Assembly: GCA_005777205.1 (NCBI GenBank)
Contig: SXNB01000186.1
Coordinates: forward strand, 1-5,210
Source of the DNA: Burkholderiales bacterium
GTDB taxonomy: Bacteria > Pseudomonadota > Gammaproteobacteria > Burkholderiales > SG8-39
Direction: 5' to 3'
DNA length: 5,210 nucleotides
This document shows, piece by piece, positions 1 through 4,955 of the stretch. The position numbers and the translations under genes are program-made. The notes under the pieces were generated by a model that had not been told where the DNA came from, did not search any database, and saw only the letters and a program-made list of their open reading frames with translations. The first letter of the stretch is position 1, and each line of letters starts with the position of its first letter.

Positions 1-503
1 ACTCGCTGCTGGGCAACCTGAAGCCCGGCGACATCCCGGCGGAGGTGCGCACGCGCGCGATCGCGGTGCTGATCGAGAACTACTTTCGGCCCGGAACCGT
101 GCTGCAGGCCGGCTATCCGCTGGACATGCGCTACGCCGGGCCGCGCGAGGCGCTGCTGAACGCAGTGTTTCGCCAGAACTATGGCTGCTCGCACCTCGTG
201 GTCGGGCGCGATCATGCCGGTGTCGGCAGCTACTACGGCCCGTTCGACGCGCACAAGATTTTCGACGAGATCCCGGCCGATGCGCTGCACACCAAGCCGC
301 TCAAGATCGGCGTCACCTTCTGGTGCTACCGCTGCAACGGCATGGCCTCGGACCGCACCTGCCCGCATCCGGACGCAGACCGGCTACAGGTGTCGGGGAC
401 GCAATTGAGGAAGTGGCTGGAGGAGGGTGCCGAGGTGCCAGGCGAGTTCAGCCGGGCGGAGGTACTGGGCGTGCTGAAGGCGTACTACGCGGCGGGGCGG
501 TAA
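1..503 (+). CDS. sat: Sulfate adenylyltransferase (ATP sulfurylase), C-terminal part, 5' end outside window
   Basis: The enzyme makes adenosine 5'-phosphosulfate and pyrophosphate from ATP and sulfate in the cytoplasm. It serves sulfate assimilation, or runs in reverse in sulfur oxidisers. The reading frame is open from base 3, with no start in view, and ends at TAA 501-503, giving 166 visible residues. That is roughly the last 40% of a typical Sat of about 400 residues. Recognisable family motifs are GRDHAGVGSYYGPFDAHKIF (about 201-260), a Cys/His cluster C-x2-C-x8-C-x-H (324-368) and SGTQLRKWL followed by PGEFSRAEV near the end. The HNPxHxxH nucleotide-binding motif expected upstream lies outside the window. 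In some bacterial and archaeal Sat structures a comparable Cys/His cluster holds zinc. A GTG at 45 is in frame, but homologous sequence continues upstream of it, so it is not the start. Family assignment is firm; assimilatory versus dissimilatory use cannot be decided. Confidence 0.93.
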   Translation, partial: SLLGNLKPGDIPAEVRTRAIAVLIENYFRPGTVLQAGYPLDMRYAGPREALLNAVFRQNYGCSHLVVGRDHAGVGSYYGPFDAHKIFDEIPADALHTKPLKIGVTFWCYRCNGMASDRTCPHPDADRLQVSGTQLRKWLEEGAEVPGEFSRAEVLGVLKAYYAAGR

Positions 504-522
504 CGGCGGTCCTCGTATTTCG

Positions 523-537
523 AATTGTGTTACAATT
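523..537. promoter_or_regulatory. Putative operator and promoter of the toxin-antitoxin operon
   Basis: The 61-base gap after sat is visibly richer in A and T than the surrounding genes. It holds a perfect inverted repeat, AATTGT-GTT-ACAATT, with 6-bp arms and a 3-base spacer. A good -10 hexamer, TACAAT (531-536), lies inside the right half; no convincing -35 stands 16-18 bases upstream. TACAA occurs again at 543-547. Ribbon-helix-helix antitoxins usually repress their own operon by binding short inverted repeats over the promoter, so this is the likely autoregulatory site. The repeat is seen directly; its role is inferred. Confidence 0.5.
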
Positions 538-564
538 AAAGATACAAGACGTGAGGTGCGAACC

Positions 565-861
565 ATGGGAACGTTGAATGTCCGCCTCGATGACGCGCTC
601 GACCATCGATTGGCGCGCGAGGCCGAAGTAACTTCGCAGACGCGATCCGATCTTGCGCGCGAGGCCATCGCGGAGTACCTCGACCAGCGGGAACGGAATC
701 GCTTTCATGCCGAGATCGCGCGCGCCGCGCGAGCGGACCGCAGCGACGCCTTGGCAATCGCGAACGAGGCATTGCGGACTGACAACGAAGCGCTCGAGTT
801 GGCCGACCGCACATTGCAGCAGCCTGCGGCGCCGTACCGCGCCAGGCGCAGGAAGCGCTGA
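565..861 (+). CDS. Ribbon-helix-helix (CopG/MetJ-Arc type) antitoxin, partner of MazF
   Basis: This 98-residue antitoxin is predicted to bind and neutralise the toxin encoded immediately downstream and to repress the operon through its DNA-binding fold. Residues 3-9 (TLNVRLD) form the expected beta strand. Residues 10-23 and about 26-43 form the two helices of a ribbon-helix-helix domain, with the usual TRSDLAREAIAEYL second helix. The charged region after residue 43, with ALAIANEALRTDNEAL (63-78), resembles the toxin-wrapping tail of antitoxins paired with MazF; the end is very basic (YRARRRKR). The ATG at 565 is preferred over an in-frame GTG at 556, because TGAGG (552-556) stands 8 bases before the ATG and overlaps the GTG. 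The stop codon shares one base with the toxin start, so translation is probably coupled. Fold and pairing are confident; no family-level symbol is claimed. Confidence 0.88.
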   Translation: MGTLNVRLDDALDHRLAREAEVTSQTRSDLAREAIAEYLDQRERNRFHAEIARAARADRSDALAIANEALRTDNEALELADRTLQQPAAPYRARRRKR

Positions 862-1202
862 TGCGCCGCGGCGAGATATGGGTCGGCAACTTGAATCCGA
901 ATCGCGGGACGGAGATCGGCAAAATCCGGCCGGTGCTGATCCTGCAGGCGGATTTCCTGACCGCGCAGGGTGAACCAACCGTGATCGTGCTGCCGCTGAC
1001 GACGCAGGTGCGCCCGGCGAAGGAACCCTTGCGCGTGATCATTCGCGCCCGCGATCGCCTCAAGCAGGACTGCCAGGTGGTGACGGAGCAGCCGCGGACT
1101 ATGGATCGTGCGCGCATTGCCGATGGCCCGCTCGCGCAGCTGACGGGCGAGGAGATGGCCGCGGTGGAGCGCAGTTTCAGGGCGGTGACGGGGCTGCTCT
1201 AG
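861..1202 (+). CDS. mazF: MazF/PemK-type endoribonuclease toxin
   Basis: This is a 113-residue toxin of the MazF/PemK family, sequence-specific endoribonucleases that cleave RNA and arrest growth when the antitoxin is lost. The N-terminus RRGEIWVGNLNPNRGTEIGKIRPVLIL (2-28) is the family signature, and R23 sits where the conserved catalytic arginine is expected. PLTTQ (45-49) supplies the conserved threonine. EQPRTMDRARI (76-86) matches the usual strand and helix carrying RTID-x2-R. Length is normal and no key residue looks lost, so it is likely active. AGGAA (850-854) lies 6 bases before the ATG and within the antitoxin gene. The two genes overlap by one base (TGATG). The cleavage specificity cannot be read from the sequence. 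Confidence 0.93.
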   Translation: MRRGEIWVGNLNPNRGTEIGKIRPVLILQADFLTAQGEPTVIVLPLTTQVRPAKEPLRVIIRARDRLKQDCQVVTEQPRTMDRARIADGPLAQLTGEEMAAVERSFRAVTGLL

Positions 1203-1204
1203 CC

Positions 1205-1227
1205 GCGGGGCAGGCCCGCAGGGCCTT
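1205..1227 (+). terminator. Weak hairpin after mazF, possible terminator
   Basis: Just after the toxin stop, AGGCCC (1212-1217) can pair with GGGCCT (1221-1226) across a 3-base loop. A competing stem pairs GCGGG (1205-1209) with CCCGC (1215-1219). The sequence that follows is TAAAATG rather than a run of T, so this is at best a poor Rho-independent terminator. It is listed because it is the only candidate at the end of the toxin-antitoxin operon. Confidence 0.25.
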
Positions 1228-1230
1228 AAA

Positions 1231-1250
1231 ATGTAACCGATCGGTTACAT
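1231..1250. promoter_or_regulatory. Perfect 20-bp palindrome, probable repressor operator (TetR-like)
   Basis: ATGTAACCGATCGGTTACAT is identical to its own reverse complement over all 20 bases and lies in a non-coding gap. Perfect palindromes of this size with an ACCGATCGGT core resemble operators of TetR-family repressors; that family link is by analogy only. Possible -10 elements overlap both edges (TAAAAT 1227-1232 and TACATA 1246-1251, both on the plus strand), although no good -35 accompanies them. No regulator gene is in the window, so the site is an orphan here. It may control the downstream remnant gene, or be left over from a gene since lost. Confidence 0.6.
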
Positions 1251-1293
1251 AGCGCCGTCCTAGCGGCAACATCGGGCGCTTCCTGTCGTTGGG

Positions 1294-1308
1294 GGTGACG
1301 CGGTCACC
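1294..1308. repeat. Inverted repeat GGTGAC-GCG-GTCACC
   Basis: Perfect 6-bp arms flank a 3-base spacer in the gap between mazF and the MetE-like remnant, 44 bases after the 20-bp palindrome. It could be a second protein-binding site in the same upstream region or part of an untranslated leader. In GC-rich DNA a repeat this short can arise by chance, so no function is claimed. Confidence 0.35.
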
Positions 1309-1347
1309 AGCCTTCGCAGAGTGCGGTGTAAGCCGGGGACTCGATCG

Positions 1348-1881
1348 ATGGAGGCCCGATCCCCATGCCTTCCCATCCTGGCGGGCGTGCGCTTCCAGGT
1401 CTGCCTGCCCACGCCGATGGCCTCGGGTTACATTAACGAGAGCCCGAAGGCGCTGGCCCGATACCTGCCGGCCTACGAGCGGGCGCTGCTCGCTGCGATC
1501 CCTCACGCAGACCTGTCAATCCAGTGGGACGTGTGCCAGGAAGTTCTGATCTTTGAGAATTATTTCCCGTGGCGCACGCCGGCCTACAAGACGGAAATCG
1601 CAGACGAGCTCGCGCGCCTCGGGCGGCGGCTCGACTTCCTTCACCTGCCGGCGCCGAAGGACCGCAGCGACACTGCCTATTTCGCGCCGCTCGCGGGGCT
1701 GAAGACTCCCCAGGACATCACGCTGTACCTTGGCCTCATCCATCACGACGATGCCGCGGGCGCCGTGGTGCCCGCATTCGATATCGCCACCGAGTGCGGC
1801 TGGGGGCGCACCGATTCGTCGCGAGTGCCAGGCCTGATCGCCTCGCATCGCCACGCCATGCAGGGTCAGGACTACGGCTGA
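1348..1881 (+). pseudogene. MetE-like (cobalamin-independent methionine synthase superfamily) remnant, N-terminal half missing
   Basis: The frame is open and would give 177 residues from ATG 1348, with GGGGA 8 bases upstream; an in-frame GTG at 1321 has no ribosome site. From about 1378 the protein reads like the C-terminal half of MetE-like proteins of roughly 350-380 residues: GVRFQVCLPTPMASGY, AIPHADLSIQWDVCQE, RRLDFLHLPAPKDRSDTAYFAPL, LYLGLIHHDD and FDIATECGWGR. The late metal-ligand cysteine (1795-1797, TECGWGR) remains. The segment with the upstream His-x-Cys ligands is absent: the sequence jumps from LARLG to RRLDFLHLP near 1621, where I recall about 40 residues in relatives. Smaller gaps appear near 1490-1500 (ALLA/AIPHADL) and 1756-1764 (DDAAG/AVVPAF). 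The first 10 or so codons look non-coding. The gaps are judged from memory, not an alignment. A methyltransferase without this site would be inactive, so a decayed gene is more likely than a short functional protein. Confidence 0.6.
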
Positions 1882-1911
1882 GCAGGACCCGGCGGGAGAG
1901 GCAGTTGGGTT

Positions 1912-1923
1912 AACATCCATGTT
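1912..1923. promoter_or_regulatory. Inverted repeat AACAT-CC-ATGTT upstream of dctP
   Basis: Five-base perfect arms flank two bases in the 94-base gap before the dctP start, in a locally AT-richer patch where a promoter would be expected. TTGGGT (1905-1910) is a possible -35, but no good -10 follows at the right distance. The repeat may be an operator for the TRAP operon; the promoter itself cannot be placed. Confidence 0.25.
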
Positions 1924-1936
1924 GGAGAAAGTTCTT

Positions 1937-1954
1937 GCCCGGGGCGTTCCGGGC
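1937..1954 (+). other. Leader hairpin ahead of dctP ribosome binding site
   Basis: GCCCGG (1937-1942) and CCGGGC (1949-1954) can pair across a 6-base loop, ending 7 bases before the strong Shine-Dalgarno AGGAGG (1962-1967). It lacks a following T run. It could stabilise the transcript end or be a weak terminator remnant; no riboswitch fold is recognised. Confidence 0.3.
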
Positions 1955-1975
1955 GCTTGCAAGGAGGACATGACC

Positions 1976-2992
1976 ATGAAATTCCGTACCGGTGCGCTCG
2001 CGGTGGCCGCGGCGCTGGTGGCAGTGCCCGTTTCCGTCAGCGCGCAAACCAAGCTGATCATCGGCTCCTGGGCGGCGCCCACCCACGAAGTCAACACCAC
2101 GCTGTTCCCGCACTGGGCGCAGGAGGTCGAGAAGGCCACCGGCGGTCGCGTCAAGTTCGAGATCAAGTACAACCTGGCGCCGCCGCCGGGCTACTTTGAC
2201 GCAGTTCGTGACGGCGTCGCCGACGCGACCTGGGTCTTCCACGGTTACAACCCGGGCAAGTTCGTCGCCACGCAGGTGATGGAAATGCCGGGCCTCGGTG
2301 CCCGTGCCCCGGCCGGTTCAGCGGCCTACTGGCGCGTCTACGAAAAGCACCTCGCCAAGGCGAACGAGCACGAAGGCGTGAAGGTGATGGCGCTGATGAC
2401 CCACGGCGGTGGCGTCATCCATTCTCAGAAACCCGTCAAGTCCTGGACAGACCTCAAGGGCCTCAAGGTGCGCCTGCCGGGCGGCATCGCCTCCAAGGTG
2501 GGCGAGGCCTTCGGCGCGGTGGCGGTGACAGTGCCCGCCCCCAAAGTCTACGAGACGCTGTCTTCGCGCGTGGCGGAGGCGGTGTTCATGCCCTGGGAGG
2601 TGCAGAAGAGCTTTCGGGTTGCCGAGGTCACCAAGCATATCCTCGAATTTCCGGGCAACCTGTACGACGGCAGCTTCGCCATCGTGATGAATCCGGCGAA
2701 GTTCAATGCGCTTACGCCTGCGGACCAGAAGGCGGTGATGAGCGTCTCGGGCGAGAAACTCTCGTACTTCGCGGGCGGCACTTGGGCCCAAGCCGACGTC
2801 GCCGGACGCGAGGCCGCCAAGGCGGCGGGCAACTCGGTCAGCACCGCGTCGCCCGAAATGCTCGCTGCGCTGAAAAAGGTGAGCGCCGACATCGAGGCCG
2901 ACTGGATCAAGCGCGCCGCGGGCAAGGGCTACGATCCGAAGGCCGCGCTCGATGAACTGCGCAGCGTCGCGCGCGCCCTCGACAAAAAGTAG
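1976..2992 (+). CDS. dctP: TRAP transporter solute-binding protein, DctP family
   Basis: This 338-residue periplasmic receptor binds an organic acid and delivers it to the DctQM membrane complex. Residues 1-23 form a signal peptide: a basic start (MKFR), an Ala/Val-rich core, and a likely cut after SVSA. The mature protein begins with KLIIGSWAAPTHEVN, continues with LFPHWAQEVEKATGGRVKFEI, and carries KGLKVRLPGG (161-170). R166 is the conserved arginine that pairs with the substrate carboxylate in this family. VYETLSSRVAEAVFMPWEVQKSF (191-213) is also typical. The start is ATG 1976, with AGGAGG (1962-1967) 8 bases upstream. An in-frame ATG at 1970 is only 2 bases from it, and the ATG at 1919 would add non-signal-like residues. 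The substrate is unknown; the arginine argues for a carboxylate. Length is normal and the gene appears intact. Confidence 0.93.
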   Translation: MKFRTGALAVAAALVAVPVSVSAQTKLIIGSWAAPTHEVNTTLFPHWAQEVEKATGGRVKFEIKYNLAPPPGYFDAVRDGVADATWVFHGYNPGKFVATQVMEMPGLGARAPAGSAAYWRVYEKHLAKANEHEGVKVMALMTHGGGVIHSQKPVKSWTDLKGLKVRLPGGIASKVGEAFGAVAVTVPAPKVYETLSSRVAEAVFMPWEVQKSFRVAEVTKHILEFPGNLYDGSFAIVMNPAKFNALTPADQKAVMSVSGEKLSYFAGGTWAQADVAGREAAKAAGNSVSTASPEMLAALKKVSADIEADWIKRAAGKGYDPKAALDELRSVARALDKK

Positions 2993-3015
2993 CTGGCGAC
3001 GTGCCAGGCAGTCGG

Positions 3016-3039
3016 CGGGCGGGGCATTCGCCCCGCCCG
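3016..3039 (+). other. Strong intercistronic hairpin between dctP and dctQ
   Basis: Ten perfect base pairs, nearly all G-C (CGGGCGGGGC with GCCCCGCCCG), enclose an ATTC loop, 23 bases after the dctP stop. No T run follows, so it is not a standard terminator. In transporter operons a stem-loop after the binding-protein gene commonly protects the upstream mRNA from 3' decay or causes partial attenuation, making more receptor than membrane subunits. That role fits here but is inferred. Its position also argues that dctQ starts downstream of it. Confidence 0.7.
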
Positions 3040-3053
3040 GCTGGATCGACCCC

Positions 3054-3623
3054 TTGACCTCTCCGAGCGAGGCTCCGCCGCGCGCGCCTAGCGCGCTTCG
3101 CCTGTTGCTTGGCGCCGCGGACGTGGTCGCTGCGGTGACCCTGCTCGCGCTCTCGGCGGTGACGCTGATCGACGTGGTCGGGCGCTACGTCTTCAATGCG
3201 CCGATCGGCGGCGCGGATGAGATGACCGTGTTCCTGATGGCGGTCGGCGTCTACGCCGTGCTGCCGCGCATCTCCCACCGCGAGGAGCACATCGCGGTGG
3301 ACATCGTCGACCTCGTCTCCCCGCGGCGCTGGCTCGGGCCACGCCAGGCGCTGCTGAACGCGCTCGGTGCCGCCTTCATGGCGATGGTGACCTGGCGCAT
3401 GTCGATCGTCGCCGCGCGCATGGACGAGGGCAACGAGGTCACCATGTTCCTGCGCCTGCCCAAGGGGCCGCTGGCGTACTTCTTCAGCGCCATGTGCGCC
3501 ATCGCCGCCGTCCTGCTGGCGTGGAACGTGGTGCGCTACCTGCGCGGGCGCGGGCCGCTGCAGGTGCCCGAGGATGCGCGCGCGGACCGCACGCCGCGCG
3601 AGGCGCCGGCCCGGTATGACTGA
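3054..3623 (+). CDS. dctQ: TRAP transporter small membrane subunit, DctQ family
   Basis: This is the small four-helix inner-membrane subunit that supports DctM in TRAP import. From TTG 3054 it has 189 residues. Helix 1 is about 16-42, ending in the family signature DVVGRYVFNAPIGGADEM (40-57); helix 2 is about 57-71; then comes REEHIAVDIVDLVSP (76-90), helix 3 about 98-121, RLPKGPLAYFF (134-144) and helix 4 about 143-163. The C-terminal tail is charged. The only in-frame ATG upstream, at 2952, would overlap dctP by 41 bases, add a low-complexity segment unlike DctQ and read through the intercistronic hairpin. The TTG gives the usual short N-terminus, but its ribosome site is weak (TGGA near 3042-3045). 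Family assignment is secure; the start is less so. Confidence 0.88.
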   Translation: MTSPSEAPPRAPSALRLLLGAADVVAAVTLLALSAVTLIDVVGRYVFNAPIGGADEMTVFLMAVGVYAVLPRISHREEHIAVDIVDLVSPRRWLGPRQALLNALGAAFMAMVTWRMSIVAARMDEGNEVTMFLRLPKGPLAYFFSAMCAIAAVLLAWNVVRYLRGRGPLQVPEDARADRTPREAPARYD

Positions 3624-3644
3624 GCGACGCCGGGGAGGCGGGTA

Positions 3645-4955
3645 ATGGCGATCGCGCTCACGGGCTTCTTCATCCTGCTGCTGCTGATCCTGCTGCGCAT
3701 GCCGATCGCGTTCGCGATGGGCATGGTGGGATTCTGCGGCTTCTGGTACCTGCGCGGGCTGAATCCGGCGATCGCCACGGTGGGCGAGCGCTTTTTCTCC
3801 ACGGTGCTCAGCCTGGAGCTCTCGGTGCTGCCGATGTTCGTGCTGATGGGCAACCTCGTCGCGCGCGCCGGGGTCGCGCACGAGCTCTACGCCGCCGCCC
3901 AGACGTTTCTCGGCCACCGCCGTGGCGGGCTTGCGATGGCCACCGTAGTCGCCTGCGGCGGCTTCTCGGCGGTCTGCGGCTCCTCGCTCGCCACGGCGGC
4001 GACCATGGCCAACGTGGCGATGCCGTCGATGCGCAAGTTCGGCTACCGCGACTCGCTGGCCACCGCTTCGATCGCCGCGGGCGGGACGCTCGGCATCCTC
4101 ATCCCGCCCTCGGTCATCATGGTGATCTACGGGCTGATGACCGAGACCTCGATCAACCAGCTCTTCGCCGCGGGCTTCCTGCCCGGGCTGATCGGCATCG
4201 TCTTCTACATGGCCGCGGTGCAGTGGGCAGTCTGGCGCGATCCCGCCGCCGGCCCGCAGGGCGAGCGCTACAGCTGGCGCGAACGCCTGCAGGCGCTGAA
4301 GGGAGTGTGGACAGCCCTCGTGCTGTTCGTCGTGGTGCTTGGCGGCATCTACGGGGACGTGTTTACGTCCACCGAGGCCGCGGGCATCGGCGCCGGCGGC
4401 GCGTTCGTTATCGCGCTGTTGCGCGGTGTGGACATGCGGGCGATCTACGATATCGCGGTCGAGAGCGCGCGCACCTCGGCGGTGCTGTTCTTCATTCTCA
4501 TCGGCGCGCTGGTGTTCTCGAACTTCATCAACGCCGCGGGCCTGCCCGAGGGGCTGCTCGCGCTCGTCACCGGCACCGGCACCAGCCCGATGATGGTGAT
4601 CTTCATCATCCTGGTGATCTTCATCATTCTCGGCTGCGTGCTCGAAAGCCTGTCGATGATCCTGCTCATGGTGCCGATCTTCTTCCCGGTAGTGGCGGGG
4701 CTGGATCTCGGCATCCCTTCGAAGTGGGTGCTGGTCTGGTTCGGCATCATCGTGGTGATGGTCACCGAGATCAGCCTGATCACGCCACCCGTGGGCCTGA
4801 ACGTCTACGTGCTCTCCAGCGTGCTCCCCGACGTATCCACCACCACCATCTTCCGCGGTATGCTGCCCTTTATCACCGTGGACATTCTGCGGCTCGTGCT
4901 CTTTGTGGCAGTACCGTGGATCTCGCTCGTGCTGCCGCAGCTCTTCTACGGCTGA
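3645..4955 (+). CDS. dctM: TRAP transporter large permease subunit, DctM family
   Basis: This 436-residue inner-membrane protein is the transport channel of the TRAP system, coupling solute import to the sodium (or proton) gradient. The start ATG has GGAGG (3634-3638) 6 bases upstream and gives the normal N-terminus, a helix followed by RMPIAFAMGMVGF (18-30). Conserved family segments appear in order: LPMFVLMGNLVARAG (62-76), ACGGFSAVCGSSLATAATMANVAMP (103-127), AAGGTLGILIPPSVIMVIYGLMTE (144-167), FTSTEAAGIGA (240-250), LGCVLESLSMILLMVPIFFPVV (329-350) and ITPPVGLNVYVLSSV (379-393). The two re-entrant hairpin regions with GSS/PPS and TPPVGLN are those expected to form the sodium and substrate sites. 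The gap to dctQ is 21 bases, so the two are co-transcribed. The stop lies inside the convergent neighbour. The gene looks intact and of normal length. Confidence 0.95.
   Translation: MAIALTGFFILLLLILLRMPIAFAMGMVGFCGFWYLRGLNPAIATVGERFFSTVLSLELSVLPMFVLMGNLVARAGVAHELYAAAQTFLGHRRGGLAMATVVACGGFSAVCGSSLATAATMANVAMPSMRKFGYRDSLATASIAAGGTLGILIPPSVIMVIYGLMTETSINQLFAAGFLPGLIGIVFYMAAVQWAVWRDPAAGPQGERYSWRERLQALKGVWTALVLFVVVLGGIYGDVFTSTEAAGIGAGGAFVIALLRGVDMRAIYDIAVESARTSAVLFFILIGALVFSNFINAAGLPEGLLALVTGTGTSPMMVIFIILVIFIILGCVLESLSMILLMVPIFFPVVAGLDLGIPSKWVLVWFGIIVVMVTEISLITPPVGLNVYVLSSVLPDVSTTTIFRGMLPFITVDILRLVLFVAVPWISLVLPQLFYG
4596..4631 (+). repeat. Tandem 18-bp duplication inside dctM encoding VIFIIL twice
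   Basis: Two adjacent 18-base units (4596-4613 and 4614-4631) match at 16 of 18 positions and encode the same hexapeptide, VIFIIL, at residues 318-323 and 324-329 of a membrane helix. Just before them CACCGG is also repeated (within TGTGT, 310-314). It may be a true slippage duplication or simple convergence in a hydrophobic helix. Confidence 0.5.

Noticed and set aside
556..564. GTG at 556 as the antitoxin start
   Set aside because: It overlaps the TGAGG ribosome site, which is correctly spaced for ATG 565; the ribbon-helix-helix strand begins right after that ATG.
448..1117. Two overlapping minus-strand open frames opposite the toxin-antitoxin genes
   Set aside because: Arg/Ser/Pro-rich translations without recognisable domains. 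The plus-strand antitoxin and toxin have clear motifs, ribosome sites and a coupled overlap.
1919..1975. Longer dctP with an ATG at 1919
   Set aside because: The added residues are not part of a signal peptide and cross the leader hairpin and the AGGAGG site that serves ATG 1976.
1516..2242. Minus-strand open frames across the MetE-like remnant and dctP start
   Set aside because: They run through the dctP signal peptide and Shine-Dalgarno on the other strand and show no family resemblance.
2907..3917. Long minus-strand open frame (336 codons) opposite dctP end, dctQ and dctM start
   Set aside because: Its product is a low-complexity Arg/His/Gln-rich sequence typical of antisense frames in GC-rich genes. 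The plus strand there encodes recognisable DctQ and DctM.
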